In this document: positions 52,322-60,929 of the stretch, in pieces
Position numbering within the stretch: the first letter of the stretch is position 1
Layout: each line of letters starts with the position of its first letter
Assembly (NCBI RefSeq): GCF_019430945.1
Contig: NZ_JAHYCB010000006.1
Coordinates: 474,821 to 538,820 of the forward strand
Direction of reading: 5' to 3'
Source of the DNA: Neorhizobium populisoli
GTDB taxonomy: Bacteria > Pseudomonadota > Alphaproteobacteria > Rhizobiales > Rhizobiaceae
DNA: 64,000 nucleotides
Notes under the pieces: model-generated
The model's database searches: none
The model's input: only the letters and a program-made list of their open reading frames with translations
What the model was told of the DNA's origin: nothing
Translations under genes and position numbers: made by a program

Positions 52322-52340
52322 GTCAGTGCCTCTCTCCGAC

Positions 52341-52437
52341 GTCATCCTCGGGCTTGTCCCAAGGATCTAAGCCGCCCGATAGAAAACGCGATTCCGCCGA
52401 ACTGTGGTTAGATCCTCGGGACAAGCCCGAGGATGAC
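52341..52437. repeat. Long inverted repeat between convergent genes
   Basis: The 30-base arms 52341-52370 and 52408-52437 match in inverted orientation at 29 positions, each containing GTCATCCTCGGGCTTGTCCC. The element lies between the convergent amidohydrolase and lacI genes, filling most of the 165-base gap. It resembles dispersed rhizobial REP-like elements and may act as a two-way terminator. Confidence 0.7.
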
Positions 52438-52486
52438 GCCGCGTGTGTGCCGAATCTAGCTATCTCTACCGCTGCGTACACGTTGC

Positions 52487-53506
52487 TCAGGCCGGCACAA
52501 AACTACCGCGCACCACCAACTCAGGAATCACCCGCTCATGCCCCGGCGGAGCGTCATGGTTCTGCAGCCGCCGTTCCAGCAGATCGACTGCACGCGTAGC
52601 CATCGTTTCTGGATCCTGCCGGAAAGTCGTTAACCCGTAGCTCAACCAGGCCGCTTCCGGCACGTCATCAAAGCCGATCACGGCCACGTCTTCCGGAATT
52701 CTCAAACCAAGCCGATTGCGCACGAAATCCATAACCCCGAAAGCGATCTGGTCGTTGGCGCAGAAGACGGCATCCGGCTTTTGCGCGGAAGAGAACAGCT
52801 TGGCGGCGGCGGCGATGCCGCTGTCGTAGTCCGAATCCGGACCATGCGCCGTCATCACATCGGCGCCCAAAGCCCGGGCTGTGGCCACGAAGGCGCTTTC
52901 GCGTTCCGAGATGCTCGGCGTGCTCGAATGCGAACCGACCACAGCAAGGCGTCGGCGGCCGGCGGCGAAGAAGGCGTTGGCGGCGTTGCGGGAGGCTTCT
53001 GAATTGCCGACGCGGACATGATCGGCGCCCGGTTCGGAGCGGCCGATCAGTACCAGCGGCTGGCCGTTCTGCTTGGCGAGCTCGAAGAAGCTGGCCGGCG
53101 GCGAGCCGGAAAGGATGATCGTCGCTTCGGCACGGTGGCCGATCAGCATCTGCTGGGCTGCCAGCATTTCGTCACCCGTCTGCCCGGTATTGATCAGGAT
53201 CGGAATGCTGCCGCGGCGGATCATCGCCTTGGCAAGTGCGGCCGTCAGGTGGGCGCGAAAACCGAGTTCCGGCTTGGTGGCGACGATGCCGACCAGCCGG
53301 CTCTGGTTGGCAAGCACGCCGCGGGCAAGGTCGTTGACGTGGTAACCTAGCTGCTTGGCGGCATTCATCACCTTTTCGCGGGTGGCGGGCGCAACGCTAG
53401 CGCCGGGCGTGAAGGTGCGCGAAACGGCAGAGCGGGAGACGCCGGCAAGCCGTGCCACCTGTTCGGCGCTGACGAAGCGCATTCTCTTGTCGTCCTTCAT
53501 GCTCAT
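52487..53506 (-). CDS. LacI-family regulator
   Basis: 339 residues: a LacI HTH (SAEQVARLAGVSRSAVSRTFTPGASVAPATREKV, then NAAKQLGYHVN) and a periplasmic-binding-protein-like effector domain (GIVATKPELG, FCANDQIAFGVMDF, VIGFDDVPEAAWLSYGLTT). It is the last gene of the ABC/phosphoesterase operon, 13 bases after the permease, and presumably senses the imported or derived sugar or polyol. Confidence 0.88.
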   Translation of the reverse strand: MSMKDDKRMRFVSAEQVARLAGVSRSAVSRTFTPGASVAPATREKVMNAAKQLGYHVNDLARGVLANQSRLVGIVATKPELGFRAHLTAALAKAMIRRGSIPILINTGQTGDEMLAAQQMLIGHRAEATIILSGSPPASFFELAKQNGQPLVLIGRSEPGADHVRVGNSEASRNAANAFFAAGRRRLAVVGSHSSTPSISERESAFVATARALGADVMTAHGPDSDYDSGIAAAAKLFSSAQKPDAVFCANDQIAFGVMDFVRNRLGLRIPEDVAVIGFDDVPEAAWLSYGLTTFRQDPETMATRAVDLLERRLQNHDAPPGHERVIPELVVRGSFVPA

Positions 53507-53519
53507 CTCAATGGTCCCC

Positions 53520-54362
53520 TCAGTGCCCCACCCGGGACAGGACGTCCGCCTTCAGGAATCGCTCCACCATCAGCATGAAAACCAAGGAAGGTACGAGCAG
53601 CAAGAGGGCGGTGATAGATGCGATCTGATAATTGCCGCCGGCAGCGGATGTGTAGAGCAGCAGCGGCAGCATGTTCACGTCCGGCGCCCCGACGAAATAG
53701 CTGCCGGTGAACTCGTCCAGCGATTCCAGGAAAACGAAGATGGCGCTCGCCATTAACCCGGGGGCCGCGAGCGGCAGCGTCACATCCATGAATGTGCGCA
53801 TCGCGCCTGCACCGATATTGCGGGCCGCCTGTTCCAGTTCGATATCGATGGCGGAGAAGGCGGCGGTGGCGATCCAGACTGCATACACGAGGCCGTGCGA
53901 GACATGCACCAGCACGACGCCGGGGATCGTGCCGTTCAGGCCGATCTCATAAAAGATGCGAGCGATATTGACGTAGACGGTCAGGTTCGGAAATGCCTGC
54001 GGAATGAGGAAGGCAAGCAGGATGAGGCTGCGGAACGGCAGTTTCAGCCGCGCCAGCGCATAACCGGCTGGGATAGCCAGCAGCAGCGACACGACGACGG
54101 TCAGGAGCGCGACGATCAGTGAATTGGAGAGCGATTCCAGCGCTCCGCCGCGCGGCGCAAACACCTTTTCCCAGGAACTGAACCCGTATTGCAGCGGGAA
54201 GGTGTAGGGAAAATACCATTTCTCGGCGACGGTCCAGAGCAGCATGTTGAACAGCGGGCCGAAGATGAAGAATGCCATCAGCCCGAAGACGATGCCGCGC
54301 GGCAGCCACCATAGGGCGGCCCAGGCATTGGCCATGGAGGATTTGGAAGCAACGACGGTCAT
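53520..54362 (-). CDS. ABC transporter permease 2 (PotC-like)
   Basis: 280 residues with six membrane helices and the EAA-type loop AARNIGAGAMRTFMDVTLPLAAPGLMAS. It belongs to the binding-protein-dependent permeases of the polyamine/iron/phosphonate group. It overlaps permease 1 by 4 bases, forming the heterodimeric channel of one importer. Confidence 0.88.
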   Translation of the reverse strand: MTVVASKSSMANAWAALWWLPRGIVFGLMAFFIFGPLFNMLLWTVAEKWYFPYTFPLQYGFSSWEKVFAPRGGALESLSNSLIVALLTVVVSLLLAIPAGYALARLKLPFRSLILLAFLIPQAFPNLTVYVNIARIFYEIGLNGTIPGVVLVHVSHGLVYAVWIATAAFSAIDIELEQAARNIGAGAMRTFMDVTLPLAAPGLMASAIFVFLESLDEFTGSYFVGAPDVNMLPLLLYTSAAGGNYQIASITALLLLVPSLVFMLMVERFLKADVLSRVGH

Positions 54363-55180
54363 GCGCGCTCCTTCAGGCTGGCGCGGAGATAGATCCAGGC
54401 TACGGAGGAGGCCAGAACCAGCGAGACGAGACCGAGCGCATTGGCAACGCCGTAATCGCCATAGGAATTGACCCGGAAGGCGATATCGGCGGTCAGCATG
54501 GTCGGTGACTGGGCGTTGATCATCAGCGGCACCGACAGGACCGACATCATCGTCACAAAGGAGAGGATCAGGCCGACGGTCAACGTCATCGCCACCTGCG
54601 GCACGACGATCTCAATCAGGACGCGGAGTTTCGAGGCGCCGAGATTGCGGGCTGCGTCGATGGTTTCGCGGTTGAGCGAGGCCATGGCGCCTGCGACCAG
54701 CAGCGTAACGAACGGCGTCTGCTTCCAGACGAAGGCGATGACGATGCCGCGCCAGTCGAGAAAGCTTTGTGCATCAATCGGCGTCAACAGGCCGAGATTG
54801 ATGAAAGTGTTGTTCATCATGCCGTTCTTGGCGAGAAAGGTACGCAGGATCTGCCCGACGACGATGAAGGGAATGAACATCGGCCAGCGGTAGAGCCAAC
54901 GCAGGATGGCGACCGCGACAGGGTGTTCGCCGAGCGTCAGGTATCCGCCGATGGCGATCGAGGCGATGCCGATCAGCACGGTCGACAGCGAGATGATGAC
55001 GACGGAGAAGACGATGTCCTTGGTATAGAGATCGAAGGTCTTGACGAAATTGCCCCAGCCGAACGCGCTCTCCACCTGAAACGCCCCGACCGCCGACATG
55101 ATGAGCGGCAGGATGAACAGGAAGACGATCACCGCGAGCGCGGGGAAGATGAGGGCAAGACCGAGAAGTCGTCTGGACAT
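54359..55180 (-). CDS. ABC transporter permease 1 (PotB-like)
   Basis: 273 residues, six membrane helices, with the EAA-type loop AARNLGASKLRVLIEIVVPQVAMTL. It follows the binding-protein gene after 190 bases, where a RIME-like repeat sits. The two permeases, the ATPase and the binding protein make up one complete importer. Confidence 0.88.
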   Translation of the reverse strand: MSRRLLGLALIFPALAVIVFLFILPLIMSAVGAFQVESAFGWGNFVKTFDLYTKDIVFSVVIISLSTVLIGIASIAIGGYLTLGEHPVAVAILRWLYRWPMFIPFIVVGQILRTFLAKNGMMNNTFINLGLLTPIDAQSFLDWRGIVIAFVWKQTPFVTLLVAGAMASLNRETIDAARNLGASKLRVLIEIVVPQVAMTLTVGLILSFVTMMSVLSVPLMINAQSPTMLTADIAFRVNSYGDYGVANALGLVSLVLASSVAWIYLRASLKERA

Positions 55181-55204
55181 GGGTTTTGGCTCAAGGTTGA
55201 GATT

Positions 55205-55343
55205 TGCCCCTCACCCTAACCCTCTCCCCGCTTGCGGGGAGAGGGAACGAGCCCCGCCGCAGCGTTGAAGGGAAGGAAAACAGGGCGGCATCCGTCCTTC
55301 TCCCCGCAAGCGGGGAGAAGGTGCCGGCAGGCGGTTGAGGGGT
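55205..55343. repeat. RIME-like palindromic repeat, copy B (inside an operon)
   Basis: An inverted copy of the element at 1466-1605: hairpin CCCTCTCCCCGC/GCGGGGAGAGGG (about 55221-55245) and CTTCTCCCCGC/GCGGGGAGAAG (about 55298-55320), with the same outer ends. It occupies the binding-protein to permease gap, where it could stabilise the 5' part of the mRNA and lower permease expression. Confidence 0.75.
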
Positions 55344-55370
55344 AATTAGGCACACCCCTCATTGTTTTCG

Positions 55371-56504
55371 TTACTTCACCGACTTCTCGTAGGCTTCCAG
55401 GATCGCATTGTTGTAAGGCGCGATCGGGAAAGGCTTGCCCTTGGCGGCAAGGTCGGCCGGGGAGATGTCGACGAACAGCTTGTTCCAAGTCGCGTCGTCG
55501 AGTTCCTTCTTGACGTTGTCGGCGTCGATGCCCGGATACCAGTTGAACTTCTTGACGATGCCTTCAGCCTGAACCTTCGGGCTGGTGGCGAGCGCGATGA
55601 ACTTCTCGGCGAGGTCCTTCTGAGCGGCCTTTTCCGGGATGACGTAGTGCATCGGCTGGCCCGGCATGCCCGGAGCCGGCAGAACGAGCTTCATGGTCGG
55701 CGGCAGCTGGCCGTTAGCCTGCCAGGAGTAGAACATGTCGACCCAGACCGGGCCCATGGCGATTTCGCCACGCGACAGAAGATCAAGCGTGCCTGCATTG
55801 CCAGGCGTCAGCGTCGCGTTCTTGGTGAAGTCGGCGAGGCTCTTGAAGGCGCCGTCCCACTTGGTGGTCTCGTCCTGCTTGAACGGGCCGTTCATCAGCG
55901 TGTTGGCATCGCCGCCGCCGAAGGCGTAGATCCAGCCCATGACGAAGGAAACGCCCGAAGCGCCGCCCTTGATGCCGTTATAGCCGAACTGCTTCGGATG
56001 AGCCTTGGCCCATTCTGCGAGTTCGGTGTAGGACTTCGGAGGGGTCGGAACGAGAGCCGGGTTATAGGCGATCGCCGTCTGGCTGTTAAACATCGGCATG
56101 ACATAGCCTTCGACATTGGTGCCGAGCGCCATCTTGGCGTTGTCGCGGCTGACCAGCTTGCCGGTGTCGATGTCATTGCGGTACTTGTCGAGGTACTTCT
56201 TGTCGACCATCGGACCGACGAACTTTTCATGCACGACGGCAACGTCGACGTCCCACTTCTCCGACTTTGCGGCGGACTGGGCGTCGAAACGCTCGAGGAT
56301 CTTCTGCGAACCGGCATCGCCCGGGCCGGTGCCGACGGCGCGAACCGTGTTGCCCGGATAGGTCTTCTCGAACATCGGGCCGAGATACTGATTGATGTAA
56401 TCGACCATGTTCTGGTCGCCAGCGGTGGCAACCGTCAGTTCGGCGGCGCGAACCGGGAGTGCAGCCAGCACGACGGCAAGCGCAGCGTAGGACATTCTCT
56501 TCAT
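55371..56504 (-). CDS. ABC transporter substrate-binding protein (family 1)
   Basis: 377 residues. The signal peptide MKRMSYAALAVVLAALPVRAAE ends at about residue 21. TAGDQNMVDYINQYLGPMFEKTYPG begins the type II binding fold. The frame is open to 56876, but the ATG at 56504 with GGAGAAA upstream gives the signal peptide. The ligand is unknown; the phosphoesterase neighbours suggest an organophosphate. Confidence 0.87.
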   Translation of the reverse strand: MKRMSYAALAVVLAALPVRAAELTVATAGDQNMVDYINQYLGPMFEKTYPGNTVRAVGTGPGDAGSQKILERFDAQSAAKSEKWDVDVAVVHEKFVGPMVDKKYLDKYRNDIDTGKLVSRDNAKMALGTNVEGYVMPMFNSQTAIAYNPALVPTPPKSYTELAEWAKAHPKQFGYNGIKGGASGVSFVMGWIYAFGGGDANTLMNGPFKQDETTKWDGAFKSLADFTKNATLTPGNAGTLDLLSRGEIAMGPVWVDMFYSWQANGQLPPTMKLVLPAPGMPGQPMHYVIPEKAAQKDLAEKFIALATSPKVQAEGIVKKFNWYPGIDADNVKKELDDATWNKLFVDISPADLAAKGKPFPIAPYNNAILEAYEKSVK

Positions 56505-56595
56505 GGGGTTTCTCCGTGAGTTGAGCAGTCTCGTTAAGGCAATGAATAAGGCAGGCAGAATTTTCCCGGCTAAGCTCCGGGAAACGGGGAGCCGG

Positions 56596-57681
56596 CTAGG
56601 AGGCCGGCGAATTGAACAGGAACAGGCTTTCAGCTGGCACATGGACCACGACCTGCATGCCCGGTGAAAATGCCTGGGGCGCATCGGCCATGATTTCGCG
56701 ATCGCCAAGCCGGACCACGTGCCGCCAATGGCCACCGGGATAGGTGACAGCAAGAACTTCGCCGCCAAAAGCCACGCCCGGCCTGCGGGGGAGAAACTCC
56801 TCCGTGGCAAACAGCTGCGCGGCTTCGGGACGGAACCGCGCCTCGACCGCACCGGCCGAGAGCTTGCGGCCGGCAAACGGCACCGCCGTCGCCTTGTTCG
56901 CGGGGCCGGCCTGCAGCATGAAGGCGTCGCCGTCCGGTTGGCCGTTCATGGACAAAACGTTCTCGGCGCCCATGAAAGCGGCGACAAATGCCGAAGCCGG
57001 CTGGTTATAGACCTCTTCCGGCGAGCCCTGCTGGGCGATGCGGCCGGCATCAAGAATGACGATGCGATCGGCCATCACCATGGCCTCTTCGCGATCGTGG
57101 GTGACGTGGATGGCCGTAATGCCGAGGCGTTTCTGAAGCGCACGCAGCTCGTGGCGGACCGACAGGCGGATACGGGCGTCGAGGTTCGACAGCGGTTCGT
57201 CGAGCAGCAGGATTTCCGGATCGACGGCAAGTGCCCGGCCGAGCGCGACGCGCTGGCGCTGGCCGCCCGAAAGATTGGCCGGCTTGCGGGCTTCAAGACC
57301 CTGCAGGCCGAGCATCTGTTGCATGGCAGAGACGCGCGAGGCGATCTCGGCCTTGGCAATGCCCTTAAGCTTCAGGCCGTAACCAATATTCTGCGCTACG
57401 GTCATATGCGGCCAGAGCGCGTAGGACTGGAAAACCAGCGCCATGCCTCGCTTGTCCGGCGGCAGGCGGGTGACGTCACGCTGGCGCACCACCACCTCGC
57501 CCGCGGAGGGGCTGATGAAGCCGGCCAGCAGCCTCAGAAGTGTCGTCTTGCCGCAGCCGGACGAGCCGAGCAGTGCGACGAATTCGCCCTTGGCGATCGA
57601 AAGATCGATATCGGTCAACACCTGCGTCGAGCCATAACGGCTGGCGACGCCGGACAATGACAAAAATCCATTTCGCTCCAT
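56596..57681 (-). CDS. ABC transporter ATP-binding protein (PotA/UgpC-like)
   Basis: 361 residues. Walker A is LLGSSGCGKTTLLRLL, the signature is LSGGQRQRVALGRAL, Walker B is ILLLDEPLSNLD and the His loop is VTHDREEAM. A C-terminal TOBE-like domain (about 270-360) follows. The ATG at 57681 has GGGAGGA upstream. It drives the importer formed with the adjacent binding protein and permeases. Confidence 0.9.
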   Translation of the reverse strand: MERNGFLSLSGVASRYGSTQVLTDIDLSIAKGEFVALLGSSGCGKTTLLRLLAGFISPSAGEVVVRQRDVTRLPPDKRGMALVFQSYALWPHMTVAQNIGYGLKLKGIAKAEIASRVSAMQQMLGLQGLEARKPANLSGGQRQRVALGRALAVDPEILLLDEPLSNLDARIRLSVRHELRALQKRLGITAIHVTHDREEAMVMADRIVILDAGRIAQQGSPEEVYNQPASAFVAAFMGAENVLSMNGQPDGDAFMLQAGPANKATAVPFAGRKLSAGAVEARFRPEAAQLFATEEFLPRRPGVAFGGEVLAVTYPGGHWRHVVRLGDREIMADAPQAFSPGMQVVVHVPAESLFLFNSPAS

Positions 57682-57809
57682 CAATTCCTCCCGTTGCACG
57701 GCTGTGCAACATTGCTGAGCGTTTCTTATGGCCTGACTTTTACAGGCGCATGACACCTTCCAATTTTGTCTGAGATTTTATAACGGCGCCGAAGTGACCT
57801 TAAGGATGG

Positions 57810-58493
57810 TCAGACTTCCACGGCCTGTGTGGCCTGGAGGCTCGCGAGCGCCTTCTCCAACTCCCCGGCGCCGGTCGCTACCAGAACCGCACCCGCCTCC
57901 TTGAGTATCCGGGCACGTCCGGGCCTTGGATCTGCGGGATCGACGAAGCCGATCGCGCTCATTCCTGCAGCCCTTGCGCCTGTGATACCATGCGCACTGT
58001 CATCAATCACCACGCATTTTGCGGGATCGACGGAAAAGCGTTCGGCGCAGAAATGGAAGAGATCGGGAGCCGGTTTTGGTCGCGCCACCTGGTCGGCGCT
58101 GAAGATCGATGGCGCAAACGCGTGCCAGAGGTCGAGCAAGCCGAGGCTTTTCGACAGCCGCTCCGTAGAGCTGTTGGAAGCGACGCATTTTTGATGCGGC
58201 AAAGAGCGGACAAGCCTGTCCATGCCCGGCATGACTTCGAGCGTGCGTGCGAATTCCGGGAAGATGTCGAGATGCCAGGCGGCGAATACCGCTTCAAGGT
58301 CCTCAATACCGTATTCTTCGATACAGATTTTGCGGATCGCGCTTCCTGAATTACCGGTGAAACGGATCAGCACTTCCTCCGCTGTGACATCGGCGCCGGC
58401 ATCCCGCAGCGCTTTTGCAAGCGTACGGCTGGCGATAGGTTCGCTGTTGATCAGCACGCCGTCGCAATCGAAAATCAGGAGATCAGTCTGCAT
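57810..58493 (-). CDS. HAD-superfamily phosphatase (subfamily IA)
   Basis: 227 residues: motif I IFDCDGVLINSEP, motif II ASNSST, Lys in ARPKPAPDLF and motif IV VIDDSAHGITGARAAGM. These enzymes hydrolyse small phosphate esters such as sugar phosphates. It is 14 bases after phoD, so it probably dephosphorylates a product of the same pathway. Confidence 0.85.
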   Translation of the reverse strand: MQTDLLIFDCDGVLINSEPIASRTLAKALRDAGADVTAEEVLIRFTGNSGSAIRKICIEEYGIEDLEAVFAAWHLDIFPEFARTLEVMPGMDRLVRSLPHQKCVASNSSTERLSKSLGLLDLWHAFAPSIFSADQVARPKPAPDLFHFCAERFSVDPAKCVVIDDSAHGITGARAAGMSAIGFVDPADPRPGRARILKEAGAVLVATGAGELEKALASLQATQAVEV

Positions 58494-58507
58494 GGAAGCT
58501 CACGTCA

Positions 58508-60031
58508 TCAAAGCCGGTTGACGCCGGCAATACCGTCTGCGACGGCGAAACTCTGGAAAGTGCTGGAAGGCGAGTTCTGCTGCTTGCGGTCGGTAACTGC
58601 AATAAAATCGACCTCAGCAGACTTCAAGCCGACACGCATGACAGCATAACCATGTTTGTCGGAGGCGAATTTCAGATGCGGGTTTTCAGCGACGGCAGTT
58701 GCAAGGCTTGTCGCCGACGGCGCATCCGAGGTGATCGATCCACAGACGAACTCGGCCGCGATCGGTGCGGCACCGTGATCCGCGAAATCGCGCTTCACGT
58801 CGGCGGCATAGAACGCATGCAGGTCGCCGCCAATGACGATCGGGTTCGGCAGTTTTGAAGATTGCACCACATCGATCAAGCGACCACGCCCGGCGCGATA
58901 ACCATCCCAGCCATCGAGATTATAACCGGTCGCTGGTCCGGCCTTGGTGTCGCGCTCCGACAGAAGCGTCTGCTGGGCGATGATGTTCCACTTTGCCTGA
59001 GAACCGTTCAGCGTCCTTGCCAGCCACTCTTCCTGGGCAGGCCCGAGCATGGTCCGCTCCGGCCGGTCGTCCGCCGCATCGCCTTCCAGCTCCGGCGAAC
59101 GATATTGCCGCGTATCGAGCAGCGTCAGGCCGAGCAGGTCGCCGAAGCGATAGTGGTCATAGATTCGCAATGCGTCGAAACCGGATGCGAGGCCCGGGTG
59201 GACCGGCATATGCTCATACCAGGCCTGATAGGCGGCACGGCGGCGGGAGAGGAATTCCTCGCGGTTCGGCGCATCCGGTGCGTGGTCGTTGGCATAGTTG
59301 TTGGTGACTTCATGGTCATCCCAGACGGCAAGCCAGGGAAAGGCCGCATGCGCCGCCTGCAGCTCGGGATCGGATTTGTAGAGTGCGTAGCGATCCCGGA
59401 ATTCATAGAGCATGGACGGAACGCCGGCGCCATGTTTGCGCACCAGTCCGGCGCCATAGGTACGCTCATAGATATAATCGCCGAGATGGACGACGAGATC
59501 GAGGTCCTTGCGCGCCATGTCTGTATAGGCGCTGTAATAACCCTGTTCGTATTGTTGGCAGGACGCGAAAGCGAACCGAAACGTATCCGCCACTTCGGAC
59601 GCCGTTCGGGTGCGGCCGACCGGGCTTTCCGCATTGCCGGCGCGGAAGCGGTAGAAATACCAGTGGCCGGGCTGCAAGCCCTTTATTTCGACATGCACGG
59701 AATGGGCAAATTCCGGCACGGCGCGATAGATGCCCGATTGAACCGGCTTTGAAAACGTCTCGTCCTCGGCAATCATCCATTCGACATCAACCGGATCGGT
59801 CGATGGTTTTGGAGCCGGCGCGAAAGGGTCGGCCGAGACGGCAGCGAAAGCATTGTCGAGGATAAGCCGCGTCCAGAGAACGACGCTGTCCTTTCTCGGC
59901 GCACCGGAGGCAACGCCGAGAACGAAGGGATCGGATGCAAAACCTGCCGCGCGCACCGAGCCGAGCGGCCGCCAGACGGCAGCCGCCGCCAATCCGCCCA
60001 CCAGCACGTTCCGGCGCTTAAGCAGCGGCAT
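58508..60031 (-). CDS. phoD: PhoD-type alkaline phosphatase/phosphodiesterase
   Basis: 507 residues. The N-terminus has a twin-arginine-like signal (LKRRNVLVGGLAAAAV, residues 4-19), so export by Tat is likely. Metal-site motifs are SCQQYEQGYYSAYTD, VVHLGDYIYE, VWDDHEVTNNYAND and IGGDLHAFYA. PhoD enzymes need Ca and Fe and split phosphomono- and diesters outside the cell. It overlaps the GDPD gene by 14 bases. Confidence 0.9.
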   Translation of the reverse strand: MPLLKRRNVLVGGLAAAAVWRPLGSVRAAGFASDPFVLGVASGAPRKDSVVLWTRLILDNAFAAVSADPFAPAPKPSTDPVDVEWMIAEDETFSKPVQSGIYRAVPEFAHSVHVEIKGLQPGHWYFYRFRAGNAESPVGRTRTASEVADTFRFAFASCQQYEQGYYSAYTDMARKDLDLVVHLGDYIYERTYGAGLVRKHGAGVPSMLYEFRDRYALYKSDPELQAAHAAFPWLAVWDDHEVTNNYANDHAPDAPNREEFLSRRRAAYQAWYEHMPVHPGLASGFDALRIYDHYRFGDLLGLTLLDTRQYRSPELEGDAADDRPERTMLGPAQEEWLARTLNGSQAKWNIIAQQTLLSERDTKAGPATGYNLDGWDGYRAGRGRLIDVVQSSKLPNPIVIGGDLHAFYAADVKRDFADHGAAPIAAEFVCGSITSDAPSATSLATAVAENPHLKFASDKHGYAVMRVGLKSAEVDFIAVTDRKQQNSPSSTFQSFAVADGIAGVNRL

Positions 60032-60773
60032 TCATCAGCCTTTCGCGGACCTGTACCGCGATGTCAGGCCGATCGGTCGTGAGCTGTTTTATCGGCTGTT
60101 GCATCCAGAAAGCGATATCCTCTTCCTCGTTCGGCACCCAGACGCCGAGACGGTCAGCCGGCACCAGGGCGGACAGCAAATCCCACTCCTCGCGCAGCAT
60201 CGACTTTTCGATCGCTAGAATATCCGAAACCGCGAGCATGTCTTCCACGGACTTGGTGAGGCCCTTAGCTTCGACAGATTTGTGATTGAGGGAGGAAAGG
60301 CGCGGGATATGGGGCGCAACATCGCGGATTGTCTTCAACACGTCGGCATTGAAACTCGTGAGGATCGAGCGCTTTGCCAGGCCAAAACGGTCGATTTCTG
60401 CAGCGGCTCTGGCTTCCAGGCCTTCATAAGGCCTGCCGTCGGCATCGGTCTTCAGTTCGACATGCAGGATGAGGTCGGTTGAAGCATAGAGCGCCAGAAC
60501 CTCGTCCAGCGTCGGGATGCATTCGTTGGTGTCCTTCAGGATGACCGAGCGGTATTCGCCGGCGCCAAGATCCGCCACGCGACCGCTGCGTTCCGTCGTC
60601 CGGTCCAGCGTCGCATCGTGAATGATCAGCAATTCGCCGGAAGAACTCAGATGTACATCGAATTCCACGGCATCGACGGAAAGGTCGAGCAGGTTGCGAA
60701 AACCACTCATGCTGTTTTCAGCCCAGAGATTGCGGGCGCCGCGATGGCCGACGATGAAAGGATGATTGGTCAC
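60018..60773 (-). CDS. Glycerophosphodiester phosphodiesterase
   Basis: 251 residues, TIM barrel. Active-site residues are in VGHRGARNLWAENSM, EFDVHLSSSGELLIIHDATLDRTT and HVELKTD. It cuts glycerophosphodiesters to sn-glycerol-3-phosphate and an alcohol. It starts with GTG at 60773 and has no signal peptide, so it acts in the cytoplasm on imported diesters. It is the first gene of the minus-strand operon. Confidence 0.87.
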   Translation of the reverse strand: MTNHPFIVGHRGARNLWAENSMSGFRNLLDLSVDAVEFDVHLSSSGELLIIHDATLDRTTERSGRVADLGAGEYRSVILKDTNECIPTLDEVLALYASTDLILHVELKTDADGRPYEGLEARAAAEIDRFGLAKRSILTSFNADVLKTIRDVAPHIPRLSSLNHKSVEAKGLTKSVEDMLAVSDILAIEKSMLREEWDLLSALVPADRLGVWVPNEEEDIAFWMQQPIKQLTTDRPDIAVQVRERLMNAAA

Positions 60774-60823
60774 GGGAAAAACCTCTTGCCTGCCAAAATC
60801 AAGGAATGCCGGAGACTCGACTC

Positions 60824-60906
60824 CACATGTTAGATTCCGGTCATGTGTTCTGCTGTAGGATGGATGTCATCGCAGCTTGTTATGTTACACATGTTATATA
60901 TATGTG
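60824..60906. promoter_or_regulatory. Paired CACAT/ATGTG inverted repeats in the divergent gap
   Basis: Site 1 is CACATG (60824-60829) and CATGTG (60842-60847). Site 2 is CACATGTTATATATATGTG (60888-60906). Both lie in the 156-base gap between the GDPD operon and the SorC-type gene and share the same half-site, as expected for an oligomeric regulator acting on both promoters. Confidence 0.45.
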
Positions 60907-60929
60907 ACATTTGATAAGGCATTTTGAGA

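Noticed and set aside
56505..56876. Longer N-terminus for the ABC binding protein
   Set aside because: It would bury the signal peptide 124 residues inside the protein and overlap the ATPase gene's 3' end.
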